64,000 nucleotides of DNA from Lacticaseibacillus jixianensis (GTDB lineage Bacteria; Bacillota; Bacilli; Lactobacillales; Lactobacillaceae). The notes under the pieces are model-generated. The model searched no databases. It was given only the letters and a program-made list of their open reading frames with translations, and had not been told where the DNA came from. The translations under genes and the position numbers were made by a program. Shown here piece by piece: positions 51,690 through 60,969 of the stretch. The number at the start of each line of letters is the position of its first letter. Position 1 is the first letter of the stretch. Location of the stretch: positions 124,001-188,000 of the forward strand of contig NZ_RHOJ01000001.1 of NCBI RefSeq assembly GCF_003946485.1. The letters are read 5' to 3'.

Positions 51690-52097
51690 AAGAGTGGCAA
51701 AGGCGTTATGCTGGCTTTGGATGATGGGAGGGCGAGGAAGGAACAACCCCGTCAGAGTCACCCGGAAACTGCCTGACAGTCCAACCCCAGCGATGGGGGA
51801 GATCAGGCATGCTGAGCCTTCCGATCGGTTTGGCGACGAAGACCATGTGGAAAGCACGGGGTCCTTTCAGGACGCATGACAGGACGCTACTACCACTCCT
51901 AACTGAATACAGCGACCCTTGGCGGCAACGACAAGGCGGTAGTAGGCCCGGGCAACCGGGACAACAAAATCCCCGGGGAGACCCGGGGGGCGGGACACCA
52001 TTTCGCAAGGGATGGTGCCCTTTGCGTGGCTGCGGCGCGGCAGCACGCGGTCACAGGGCCGGTTTTCCTGAAATTATTAGGAAAGCCGGCTTTTTTG
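51690..52097 (+). other. Structured non-coding stretch before glgB, possible RNA
   Basis: No gene is convincing here. Many strong hairpins succeed each other: GGAAGG (51737)/CCTTCC (51817), GTCAG/CTGAC competing with TGCCTGA/TCAGGCA, CTACTACC (51887)/GGTAGTAG (51938), CCCGG/CCGGG, and GGGACACCAT/GATGGTGCCC (51992-52020). A terminator closes it at 52058-52096. The promoter is unclear (TTATGCT near 51706). It may be a separate RNA or a leader; I do not recognise a family. Confidence 0.45.
52058..52096 (+). terminator. Terminator upstream of glgB
   Basis: GCCGGTTTTCCT/AGGAAAGCCGGC stem followed by TTTTTT. Confidence 0.85.
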
Positions 52098-52130
52098 GTG
52101 GCGGGGCGGCCTAAGCGTTTTTTTGCCGGT

Positions 52131-52153
52131 TGACGGCGCTTACATGGTATAGT
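52131..52153 (+). promoter_or_regulatory. Promoter of glgB with cre-like box
   Basis: TGACGGCGCTTACA (52131-52144) matches cre at about 12 of 14 positions and abuts a TGG-extended -10 TATAGT (52148-52153). This gives the second half of the glycogen genes its own catabolite-controlled promoter. Confidence 0.65.
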
Positions 52154-52176
52154 AGCGGGGAAAGGGGGCGTGGCAG

Positions 52177-54081
52177 TTGGCAGAGGATTTAGCGAAATGG
52201 CTGTATTTATTCAACCGCGGGCAGGATAACCAAAGCTTCCGGCGGTTTGGCGCCCATCGGGTGGGGGCAGACCAGTGGCAGTTCTTGGTGTGGGCCCCGC
52301 ATGCGCGCACGGTCGCCATCGTCGGTGAGTTTTCCGCGTGGCAGCCGGTGCTGCTGACGCCGGTGGGCGAGACCGGCTGCTGGCTCGGGCAACACCCGGG
52401 ACAAGCCGGCCAGCTGTACAAGGTGCAGATCACCACGGCCAAGGGTGAGGTGGTGGAGAAAATCGACCCGTACGGCTTCGCGTTTGAAAAAAAGCCCGGG
52501 ACTGCGGCGCGGCTCAGCGACTTGCCCGCGCATCAGTGGGGCGATGCGGCTTGGCTGGCCAAGCGGCGCACGCAGCTATCGTACGATCAGCCGCTTAACA
52601 TCTACGAGCTGCACCTGGGATCGTTCAAGCGCCACGAGGATGGCAGCTACCTGACCTACCGTGAGGCGATCGCCCAGGTCCTGCCTTACGTCAAGGAGAT
52701 GGGTTACACCCACCTGGAGCTGATGCCGCTGATGGAGCACCTGCTGGATGCCAGCTGGGGCTACCAGCTGATGGGCTACTTTGCGCCCACCAGCCGGTTT
52801 GGTTCACCCGCGGATTTCCTGGCGTTGATTGATGCGGCGCACCAGCTGGGGCTGGGCGTGATCATGGATTGGGTGCCGGGCCATTTTATTCGCAATACGG
52901 ACACGCTGGCGCAGTTTGATGGCACCGCGACCTTCGAGTACGCCGATCCGCACCGCGCCGACAACGTGCGGTGGGGGACGTGGAACTTTGACCTCGGCAA
53001 GGCCCAGGTCCAAAGCTTTCTGCTGTCGTCGGCGATGTTCTGGCTTGATTGGTGTCACCTGGACGGCCTGCGAGTAGACGCGGTGTCCAACATGCTCTAC
53101 ATGGACTATGACGCGGGCAAAGAGCATGATCGCAATCGCAATGGTGGCCGCGAGAACCTTGAAGGCACCGCATTTTTGAAGCGGCTGAACACAGAAGTGT
53201 TTGCCGCCCATCCGGACGTGCTCATGATCGCCGAGGAAAGCTCCGACTACCCGCAGGTCTCCGCGCCCATCGACGCGGGCGGGCTGGGGTTCAACTACAA
53301 GTGGAACATGGGCTGGATGAACGACACGCTGAAGTACTTCAGCACGGATCCATACGCCCGCCGGCAGCACATTGATCAGCTCACCTTTTCTTGGGTCTAC
53401 ATGCAAAATGAGCAGTTCATCCTGCCGTTCTCCCACGATGAGGTCGTGCACGGCAAGAAGTCGCTGATGCACAAGATGCCGGGCGACCGGTACAACCAGT
53501 TCGCCAACCTCCGCACCATGGCCGTGTGGCAAATGACGTTCCCGGGCAAGAAACTGCTGTTCATGGGCAGCGAGTGGGGCCAATTTCTCGAATGGCGCGA
53601 CTGGAGCCAGCTCGAGTGGGTCGACTTGGCCGACCCGCTGAACGCGAAAATGCAGACCTTCACCAAGGCGCTGAACCACCTGTACCTGCACACGCCGGCC
53701 CTGTGGCAGCAGGACTTCCAGGGCGCCGGTATCACCATCACCATCGGCGATCGCCCGGATGTGATTGCCTTTGAGCGGCACGGCAAGCGGGCCGGAGACT
53801 GCCTGATCGTCGCGCTGAACCTGCTGCCCGAGGAGCGGCAGGCGTTTGTGCTGCCGGTGCCGGCGGCCGGGACCTACGAGGTGGTGCTTAACACCGAAAG
53901 CGCGCGGTTTGGCGGCACCTGGACCCACCTGCAGCGGATCGTGCGCTCCCGCGGCATCCCTGAGCGCGGCCGCCCGGACAGCGTGACCGTGGTGCTGCCG
54001 GCGATGGGGGCGCTGCTGCTGAGACCCTTGACCGAGAAAGTGAACCTGGATTCCCACTTGGAGGTGAGAAGCGATGACTAA
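52177..54081 (+). CDS. glgB: 1,4-alpha-glucan branching enzyme
   Basis: This 634-residue GH13 enzyme has an N-terminal CBM48-like domain (FLVWAPHARTVAIVGEFSAW), the barrel motifs GVIMDWVPGHF, DGLRVDAVSNMLY (nucleophile Asp), VLMIAEES (acid/base Glu) and LPFSHDE. It introduces alpha-1,6 branches in glycogen. Start is TTG with AAGGGGGCG upstream. It overlaps glgA by eight bases. Confidence 0.95.
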   Translation: MAEDLAKWLYLFNRGQDNQSFRRFGAHRVGADQWQFLVWAPHARTVAIVGEFSAWQPVLLTPVGETGCWLGQHPGQAGQLYKVQITTAKGEVVEKIDPYGFAFEKKPGTAARLSDLPAHQWGDAAWLAKRRTQLSYDQPLNIYELHLGSFKRHEDGSYLTYREAIAQVLPYVKEMGYTHLELMPLMEHLLDASWGYQLMGYFAPTSRFGSPADFLALIDAAHQLGLGVIMDWVPGHFIRNTDTLAQFDGTATFEYADPHRADNVRWGTWNFDLGKAQVQSFLLSSAMFWLDWCHLDGLRVDAVSNMLYMDYDAGKEHDRNRNGGRENLEGTAFLKRLNTEVFAAHPDVLMIAEESSDYPQVSAPIDAGGLGFNYKWNMGWMNDTLKYFSTDPYARRQHIDQLTFSWVYMQNEQFILPFSHDEVVHGKKSLMHKMPGDRYNQFANLRTMAVWQMTFPGKKLLFMGSEWGQFLEWRDWSQLEWVDLADPLNAKMQTFTKALNHLYLHTPALWQQDFQGAGITITIGDRPDVIAFERHGKRAGDCLIVALNLLPEERQAFVLPVPAAGTYEVVLNTESARFGGTWTHLQRIVRSRGIPERGRPDSVTVVLPAMGALLLRPLTEKVNLDSHLEVRSDD

Positions 54082-55501
54082 AGTATTATTTGCCGCCGCA
54101 GAAGGTGCCCCGTTTTACAAGACAGGGGGCCTTGGCGATGTGGCCTACGCGCTGCCGCAGGCGCTGCACGCGGCCGGACTGGACGTGCGCGTGGTGCTGC
54201 CTTACTACAGTCAAAAAATGCCCGCGAAGTACGCCAAGCAAATGCAGAACCTGGCGCAGTTTACGGTGCAGGTTGGCGGCGTTGAGAAGTACGTGGGCGT
54301 CAAAACCCTGGCGTTAGGCGGGGTGCCGTACTACCTGATCGATAATGAGGAGTTCTTTGGCCGCGGCGGACTTTACGGCTACTGGGACGACGGCGGGCGC
54401 TTTGGCTTTTTCCAAATGGCGCTGATCGAAATGATGCAGGTACTCGACTTCATTCCCGATGTGCTGCACGTTAACGACTGGCACACGGCCTTCGTGCCGG
54501 TCCTGCTGCGGGATAAGTACGGCTGGATCACGCCGTATCAAGGAATCAAAACCGAGCTGACGATCCACAACCTGCAGTTTCAGGGCTGGTTTCCGCCGAG
54601 CATCCTGGACACCGTGTTTGGGATCGGTCGGCAGTACTTTCACGCCGATGGCTTCGCCCAGGACGGTCAGGTCAACTGGTTGAAAGGCGGCATCAATTTT
54701 GCCGACGTGGTGACCACGGTGAGCCCGACCTACGCGCAGGAGATCCAAACCCCGGCGTTCGGTGAGCACCTTGACGGGACGCTGCGGCGGCAGGCGGGCA
54801 AGCTCCGCGGGATCCTGAACGGGATCGATACCAAGCTCTACGACCCGGCCACGGATGCCAACGTCAAGGCGACTTATTCGGCCAAGACCATCAAGGACAA
54901 GGCGAAGGACAAGCGTGACCTCCAGAAAACGGTTGGTCTGCCGCAGCGCAGCGTGCCGATTTTTGGCATCGTGTCGCGGCTGACCCGGCAAAAGGGGATG
55001 GACCAGCTGCTGGCGGCGCTGGAGACGCTGCTACCCGGGCTGGACATTCAGGTGGTGATGCTGGGCACCGGCGACGGCGACATTGAGGAAGGGTTCAACC
55101 ATTTGCGTGACCGCTTCGCCGGTAAGGTCGCCAGCCTCGTGCGGTTTGACGAAGGGCTGGCGCAGAAGATCTACGGCGGTGCCGATTTCTTCGTGATGCC
55201 GAGCGCCTTTGAGCCTAGTGGCCTGGCCCAGATGATGGCCATGCGGTACGGGACGCTGCCGATCGTGCACGAGACGGGCGGCTTGCGCGATTCGGTTCAG
55301 CCGTACGACGAGACCACCGGCGCGGGGACGGGTTTTTCCTACTACGACTTCACCCCGCAGGTCTTGGCTGACACCTTGGTGCGGGCCGCGACGATCTATC
55401 AAAAGCAGCCTAAAGTTTATGCCCAGCTGCAGCAACAGGCGATGGCGCAGGACTTTGATTGGGTCCATGCGGCCAAGCTTTACATCGCCAGCTACCGGTA
55501 G
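54074..55501 (+). CDS. glgA: Glycogen synthase
   Basis: This 475-residue GT5 enzyme has the N-terminal ADP-glucose loop KTGGLGDVAYALPQAL, DVLHVNDWHTAFVPVLL, GIVSRLTRQKGMDQLL and the catalytic region PSAFEPSGLAQMMAMRYGTLP. It extends alpha-1,4-glucan from ADP-glucose. Its start lies inside the glgB end with GGAGGTGAG upstream. glgP follows after 23 bases. Confidence 0.96.
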   Translation: MTKVLFAAAEGAPFYKTGGLGDVAYALPQALHAAGLDVRVVLPYYSQKMPAKYAKQMQNLAQFTVQVGGVEKYVGVKTLALGGVPYYLIDNEEFFGRGGLYGYWDDGGRFGFFQMALIEMMQVLDFIPDVLHVNDWHTAFVPVLLRDKYGWITPYQGIKTELTIHNLQFQGWFPPSILDTVFGIGRQYFHADGFAQDGQVNWLKGGINFADVVTTVSPTYAQEIQTPAFGEHLDGTLRRQAGKLRGILNGIDTKLYDPATDANVKATYSAKTIKDKAKDKRDLQKTVGLPQRSVPIFGIVSRLTRQKGMDQLLAALETLLPGLDIQVVMLGTGDGDIEEGFNHLRDRFAGKVASLVRFDEGLAQKIYGGADFFVMPSAFEPSGLAQMMAMRYGTLPIVHETGGLRDSVQPYDETTGAGTGFSYYDFTPQVLADTLVRAATIYQKQPKVYAQLQQQAMAQDFDWVHAAKLYIASYR

Positions 55502-55524
55502 TTTGGCACATTGGAGGGGAGTTC

Positions 55525-57918
55525 ATGGCACTGACGACTTCGCAATTTGTGCGCGAATTTGAAGATAACGCCTTGGCGCTGTTTGCCGACGAGCTGGATC
55601 AGCTGTCGCCGCAGCAGCAATATCAGGCGCTGGCGGTGACCGTCAAGCGTTACTACGCCAAGCAGTGGGCGGACACCAAGGACCGCTACGACCGGACGCA
55701 GGAAAAGCAGGTGTACTACTTTTCCATTGAATTTCTGCCCGGGCGGCTGCTGGCGTCCAATCTGCTGAACCTCGGCATCAAGGACACGGTGGAAAAGGGC
55801 CTGCGCAAGCTGGGGCTTGATCCTGCAGTGATCTATGCGCAGGAAGCCGATCCGGGGCTGGGCAACGGCGGGCTGGGGCGACTGGCGGCGGCGTTTATGG
55901 ACAGCATGGCCAGCGTTGGCATGGCCGGCAACGGCAACGGCATTCGCTACCAGTACGGGCTGTTTCAGCAGCGCTTCGTTGACGGCTACCAGGTCGAGCT
56001 GCCAGACGACTGGCTGCGTGATCCAGATATGTGGGAGACGCGCAAGGAGAACCGGGCCGTGATCGTGAAGTACGGCGGCCAGGTCGCACTGCGGCCGCGG
56101 CAAAACGGCAGTCTTCAGGCCATTTATCACGACACTGACGACGTGCTGGCGGTTCCGTACGACACGCCGATGGTGGGGTACCAGACGGGCGTGGTCAACA
56201 CGATGCGGCTCTGGAGCGCCGAGACCGTTCCTGGGCGGGTCCACGACCTCGCCGAAAAGGCGCGGATCAACGCGATCACCCAGATCCTTTATCCGGACGA
56301 TTCTGACTCGGCGGGCCGCGAGCTGCGGCTGCGGCAGGAGTACTTCTTTGTCTCGGCCGGGATCCAAAGCATCGTGACCCACTTCAAACGGTTCCACCGG
56401 GACCTCAGTGTGCTCCCGCACTTCGTTGCCATCCACATCAACGACACCCATCCGGCCATGGCCGTGCTGGAGCTGATGCGCATCCTGCTGGACGAAGAGG
56501 AAATGAGCTGGGAGCAGGCGTGGCAGGTGACCGTGGCGACGATGAGCTACACGAACCACACGCTGATGGCCGAGGCGCTGGAAAGCTGGCCGCAGGCGAT
56601 GTTTGCCAGCCTACTGCCGCGGCTGTTTCAAATCGCCCAGGAGATCGATCGCCGCTTCCGCCTGACGTACGTGCGGCGGTACGGCGAACTGATCGTGAAC
56701 CAGGCGGCGCCGTTGGCCGACGGGCAGCTGCGCATGGCCTTTCTGGCGGTGATCGGCAGCCACGCCGTCAACGGCGTGGCCAAGCTTCACTCCGAACTCC
56801 TGAAGCAAAGCGTGCTCAAAGCCCTTTACCAAATCTTCCCGGAGCGGTTTACCAATGAGACGAACGGCATCACACAGCGGCGGTGGGTGCAGATCGCCGA
56901 TCCCGCGCTGGCGACGTTGATCGATACGAAGATCGGCCCGGGGTGGCGGCGCAATCCGCTGGCCCTCACCCGGCTGCGGGAATTTGAGGACGACGAGCAG
57001 TTTTTAACCGACCTGATCGCCGCCAAGCAGCAAAACAAGCTGAAGCTGGCGGACCTGATCCAGCGCCAGCTCGGCCTGACGGTGGCACCGGCGTCGCTGT
57101 TTGACGTGCAGATCAAGCGCCTGCACGCTTACAAACGCCAGCTGCTGCATGTGTTTGGGATCCTTGAGGCGTACTTGGCGCTGAAAAACGGGGAGGACCG
57201 GCCGCCGCGCGTTCACGTCTTCGGCGCGAAGGCCGCGCCTAGCTACCGGTACGCCAAGGCGGTCATCAAGCTGATCAACGCGGTGGCCGATTTGGTCAAC
57301 CATGACCCGGCGGTCAACACGAAGCTGAAGGTGGCCTTTTTGCCAAACTACGGGGTCAGCCTCGGGGAACAGATCATCCCCGCGGCCGACATCTCGGAGC
57401 AGATCTCGCTAGCCGGCACCGAGGCTTCGGGAACCTCAAACATGAAACTGATGGCCACCGGTGCGATCACTCTGGCCACGCTTGACGGGGCGAACATCGA
57501 GATCCGCGACGCTGCCGGCAAGGACTCAATGGCCGTGTTTGGCCTCACCGCCGCCCAGGTTGAAGCTGCCCAGCGCGATCACACCTACAGCGCGCGCGCC
57601 CTGTACGACCAGGACCCGTTGATCCACCGCATTGTCGATATGCTGACAGACGGGACGATCCCCGGCGTCGCCACCGAGGGCCGTGAGATCCAAGACGAGC
57701 TGCTCGAGTACAACGACAATTACTTTGTGCTGGCGGATTTTCGCAGTTACCTTGCGGCTTCTCGCAGGCTCGATCAGCTATCCCAGACGCCGCTGGCCTG
57801 GGCGCGCCTGGCCCTGGCCAACATCGCCGCCAGCGGGCAGTTCGCCGCTGACTTCACGGTGGCCCGCTACGGCCGGGAGATCTGGCAGGTGCTACCGAGC
57901 CAGCCGGCCGATGAATAG
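55525..57918 (+). CDS. glgP: Glycogen phosphorylase
   Basis: This 797-residue GT35 enzyme has VYYFSIEFLPGRLLASNLLN, EADPGLGNGGLGRLAAAFMD and the pyridoxal-phosphate lysine in AGTEASGTSNMKLMATGA. It releases glucose 1-phosphate from glycogen. ATG at 55525 follows GGAGGGG; a longer frame upstream overlaps glgA and lacks a site. The GH13 gene begins nine bases after its stop. Confidence 0.96.
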   Translation: MALTTSQFVREFEDNALALFADELDQLSPQQQYQALAVTVKRYYAKQWADTKDRYDRTQEKQVYYFSIEFLPGRLLASNLLNLGIKDTVEKGLRKLGLDPAVIYAQEADPGLGNGGLGRLAAAFMDSMASVGMAGNGNGIRYQYGLFQQRFVDGYQVELPDDWLRDPDMWETRKENRAVIVKYGGQVALRPRQNGSLQAIYHDTDDVLAVPYDTPMVGYQTGVVNTMRLWSAETVPGRVHDLAEKARINAITQILYPDDSDSAGRELRLRQEYFFVSAGIQSIVTHFKRFHRDLSVLPHFVAIHINDTHPAMAVLELMRILLDEEEMSWEQAWQVTVATMSYTNHTLMAEALESWPQAMFASLLPRLFQIAQEIDRRFRLTYVRRYGELIVNQAAPLADGQLRMAFLAVIGSHAVNGVAKLHSELLKQSVLKALYQIFPERFTNETNGITQRRWVQIADPALATLIDTKIGPGWRRNPLALTRLREFEDDEQFLTDLIAAKQQNKLKLADLIQRQLGLTVAPASLFDVQIKRLHAYKRQLLHVFGILEAYLALKNGEDRPPRVHVFGAKAAPSYRYAKAVIKLINAVADLVNHDPAVNTKLKVAFLPNYGVSLGEQIIPAADISEQISLAGTEASGTSNMKLMATGAITLATLDGANIEIRDAAGKDSMAVFGLTAAQVEAAQRDHTYSARALYDQDPLIHRIVDMLTDGTIPGVATEGREIQDELLEYNDNYFVLADFRSYLAASRRLDQLSQTPLAWARLALANIAASGQFAADFTVARYGREIWQVLPSQPADE

Positions 57919-57927
57919 GAGACTTGT

Positions 57928-59697
57928 ATGAGATACGATTCGTTTCTTGACCGCCGCCCCTGCGGCGCGCTGGTGGTGAACACGGTGCTTCATTTCACCG
58001 TGCGCGGCAATGACGCCGATGAGGTGTTGCTAATCTTGCGCCAGGAAGGGCAGGCGGCGCAAACGATCCCGCTGGCGCACACCGCAGAAGCGTTTGAGGG
58101 CAGTGCCACGATCGGCGCGGCAGGGCTGTGGTTCTACCGGTTTGCGGTGGTGGGTCCGGGTGGTACCAGCGTGCTGGCGCCCAGTCTTGCCGGCAGCGGC
58201 GGGCCCAGCGGTGAGTACCAGGACGAAAATGCGGCGCCGTGGTACCAGCTGACGGTGGTGCAGCGGCAAGAGACGGTACCCGCCTGGTACGAGAATGCCC
58301 GCATTTACCATATTTTTGGGGACCGGTTCAACAACGGCAATGCGGACGGCCACGTGAATGCGCCCAAGCCCAACACCTTCTTGTACGGCCAGCTGACCGA
58401 TGACCCGTATTACATCAAGGATGCGGCCGGCGAGGTCGTGCGGTGGGATTTTTACGGGGGCAATCTCCAAGGCATCATCCAAAAGCTGGACCTGATCCAG
58501 GCCCGCGGCTTCACCGCGCTGTACCTGAGCCCGATTTTTGAAGCGGCCAGCAACCACCGCTACGACACGGGCGACTATTTCAAGATCGACCCGGTGCTCG
58601 GCACGTTGGCCGACTTTAAGGCCCTAGTGGCGGCCGTGCACGCGCGGGGGATGCACCTGATCTTGGACGGGGTGTTCAACCACGTGGGGCGCGATTCGCG
58701 GTATTTCAACGCCTTTGGCCACTATCCGGCCGGCGGCGCCGCCCAGGATCCGGCCAGTCCTTACGCCGACTGGTTCACCTTCAAGCATTTTCCGGACGAC
58801 TACGCCAGTTGGTGGGGGGTCTTGGATCTGCCGGCGATCAACAAACAAAGCCAGTCCTTTCACGACTTTATCGCCGGCGGCCCGGACTCGGTGCTGGGCT
58901 ACTGGACAGGGCTGGGCGTTGACGGCTGGCGGCTGGATGTGGCCGACGAACTCGACTTGGCCTTTCTGCGCCAGATCCGGCGCCTGCTGGATCAGTACCC
59001 GGAGCGGGTCCTGATCGGGGAGGTCTGGGAGGACGCCTCAAACAAGATCGCGTACGGCCGGCGGCGCCCTTACCTGATGGGCGAGATGCTGCAAAGCGTG
59101 ATGAACTACCCGCAGCGCGCCTTGATCTTGGACTTTGCGGCCGGCCGGCAGGCGGCGGCGCTGGTGCTGCAAAAGCTGCTCACCCTGCAGGAAAACTATC
59201 CGGCCGCCGTGTTCGCCTCGAATTTCACCAGCCTTGGCACCCATGACACGCCGCGCGTCCTGACCGTGCTGGACAATGACTTGGCGCGCCTGGCGCAGGC
59301 CGTCCTCCTGTGGACGGTGCTGCCTGGCAACCAGGTGCTGTACTACGGCGATGAGGCGGGGCTGACCGGCGGTAGCGACCCGCAGAACCGCAAGTTCTAC
59401 CCGTGGGGCCGAGAAAATGCCGCGGTCCTGGCCATCTACGATCAGGCGGCCCAGTGGCGGCGCCAGCCGGTCCTGCAAGCCGCCGCGGCCTTCACGGGCT
59501 TCACTTTTGGCGCTGGGCTGGGCATCGTCCGCACGCGCGGGGCGCAGTCCTTGGTGGCGCTGTTCAACCCCACCGATGCGCCGCTGGCGTTCGCGCCGCC
59601 GCTTGCCGCCGGGGCCTACCTGACGCCGGGCCAGCAGGCCAGCCTGCGCGCCGAGACCATCGCGCCGCACAGCCAGGTGCTGTATCTGACAGAGTAA
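57928..59697 (+). CDS. GH13 alpha-glycosidase, neopullulanase/amylopullulanase-like
   Basis: This 589-residue protein has an N-terminal beta domain and a GH13 barrel with LDGVFNHVG, DGWRLDVADELD (nucleophile Asp), VLIGEVWED (acid/base Glu) and SLGTHDTPR. No signal peptide is present, so it acts inside the cell. In glycogen operons of lactobacilli such an enzyme trims or debranches glycogen together with GlgP. ATG follows AGGAGAC. It closes the operon. Confidence 0.9.
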   Translation: MRYDSFLDRRPCGALVVNTVLHFTVRGNDADEVLLILRQEGQAAQTIPLAHTAEAFEGSATIGAAGLWFYRFAVVGPGGTSVLAPSLAGSGGPSGEYQDENAAPWYQLTVVQRQETVPAWYENARIYHIFGDRFNNGNADGHVNAPKPNTFLYGQLTDDPYYIKDAAGEVVRWDFYGGNLQGIIQKLDLIQARGFTALYLSPIFEAASNHRYDTGDYFKIDPVLGTLADFKALVAAVHARGMHLILDGVFNHVGRDSRYFNAFGHYPAGGAAQDPASPYADWFTFKHFPDDYASWWGVLDLPAINKQSQSFHDFIAGGPDSVLGYWTGLGVDGWRLDVADELDLAFLRQIRRLLDQYPERVLIGEVWEDASNKIAYGRRRPYLMGEMLQSVMNYPQRALILDFAAGRQAAALVLQKLLTLQENYPAAVFASNFTSLGTHDTPRVLTVLDNDLARLAQAVLLWTVLPGNQVLYYGDEAGLTGGSDPQNRKFYPWGRENAAVLAIYDQAAQWRRQPVLQAAAAFTGFTFGAGLGIVRTRGAQSLVALFNPTDAPLAFAPPLAAGAYLTPGQQASLRAETIAPHSQVLYLTE

Positions 59698-59742
59698 AAA
59701 AAGAGACCAGGACAAAATGCCCTAGTCATGTTCCATAGGCAA

Positions 59743-59816
59743 CGCCACGTAGACAAGCGCCTCCGCAGCACGATTCTAAAACCGAATCGCACAGCGGAGG
59801 CGCTTGGGCTTTGGGC
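59743..59816. repeat. Two-tier hairpin repeat, 74 bp, copy A
   Basis: Outer stem CAAGCGCCTCCGC/GCGGAGGCGCTTG, inner stem CGATTC/GAATCG, flanked by CGCCACGTAGA and CTTTGGGC. It is collinear with the copy at 63338-63411, which has CTCTGC/GCAGAG where this has CTCCGC/GCGGAG. It lies between convergent genes and may terminate both. Confidence 0.85.
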
Positions 59817-59847
59817 TAAAACTACATTCTGGCTCAGCCTGTTTTCG

Positions 59848-60783
59848 TTAGTGACCCATCTCGGGCATCAAGGTCTCACGCAGCCCACTGGTTTGGCTGA
59901 TGCGTGTGTCTTTGGTGATGAAGACTGCTTCAGCACCTTCGGTTTCGATCAGGTGCAAACCCTCAGGCAGGCCGGCGTAAAAGCCGATCGAGGAGAGCAC
60001 GTCGGCCTTTTCCGCCGAGTCGGCGACCACGGTGATACTGGCCATGGCGGAGTCGACCGGGCTGCCGGTTTGCGGATCCAGCAGGTGGTGGTAGACGTGG
60101 CCGCGGCGATCGAAGTGCCTGAAGTAGATCCCCGTGGTGACCAGGGCTTTGGGCGTGGTGGTCAACGTGGCGATCGGCGGGTTCTGCGGCGCCCGAGGAT
60201 CCACAATGCCGATCTGCCAGAGCGGCACTCCGCTTTCACTTTGGCCCACCAGCACCTGATTGCCGGCCAGGTCGATGCGGCCGCCAAGCACGCCTTGCCG
60301 CTGCCAGAGCTTGCTCAGTTCATCAAGGATGAACCCCTTGGCGATCCCCCCGAGGTCAAGCGACATGCCGGGCACGCTGAGAAACACCGTTTGCGCCTCG
60401 GAGTCCAAAACGACCTTGTCGGGGTCGGTCAAAGCGAGTGCAGCCTTGATGCGGTCGCTGCTCGGGACGCTGGCATCGTCAAAGCCGATCCGCCACAAGG
60501 CCACCAGCGGACCGATCAGGGCGTTGTAGCCCAACCCGCGTTTGCTCCACGCGACGGCGCGGGCGATCAGGTTGAACACCGGCCGCACGGGAATGTGCAC
60601 CGGGGCAATGCCCGCCTGCTGATTGATTGTGGTCAATAGCGAGTCCGGATCGTAGAACGAAAGCAGCTTGGCGTAGGCGGAAACCATGGCGACGCTTTGG
60701 TCAAAGGTGTCAGGACCGCCGCCCGCATGGATTGTCAGCGTATTTTTGGCGCCCAACCCATCGAATTCGAATGTCGAAGTCAT
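59848..60783 (-). CDS. apbE: FAD:protein FMN transferase (ApbE family)
   Basis: This 311-residue protein fits ApbE: YDPDSLLTTINQQAG, SLDLGGIAKGFILDEL and the late metal-binding HHLLDPQTGSPVDSAMASITVV with VVADSAEKADVLS. ApbE attaches FMN covalently to threonine or serine of target flavoproteins. No signal peptide is seen, so it probably acts in the cytoplasm. ATG at 60783 is chosen from AGAGG eight bases upstream. Its flavoprotein target is not in the window. Confidence 0.88.
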   Translation of the reverse strand: MTSTFEFDGLGAKNTLTIHAGGGPDTFDQSVAMVSAYAKLLSFYDPDSLLTTINQQAGIAPVHIPVRPVFNLIARAVAWSKRGLGYNALIGPLVALWRIGFDDASVPSSDRIKAALALTDPDKVVLDSEAQTVFLSVPGMSLDLGGIAKGFILDELSKLWQRQGVLGGRIDLAGNQVLVGQSESGVPLWQIGIVDPRAPQNPPIATLTTTPKALVTTGIYFRHFDRRGHVYHHLLDPQTGSPVDSAMASITVVADSAEKADVLSSIGFYAGLPEGLHLIETEGAEAVFITKDTRISQTSGLRETLMPEMGH

Positions 60784-60969
60784 CAGAAGAACCTCTTTTC
60801 CGGGTGTCGTCTCGCAACACCTCACGCGCTTTCATTATCCGTCCTTGGGCAACCGTTTTCAAGATAGACACTTTTCTAAAAAGTGACCAGAAAAATATGC
60901 AATTTTGACAAAACTTGTTCTATAAAAAGAGTAATATAAAAATTAACGAAGACTTTGGAGGTGAATGTG

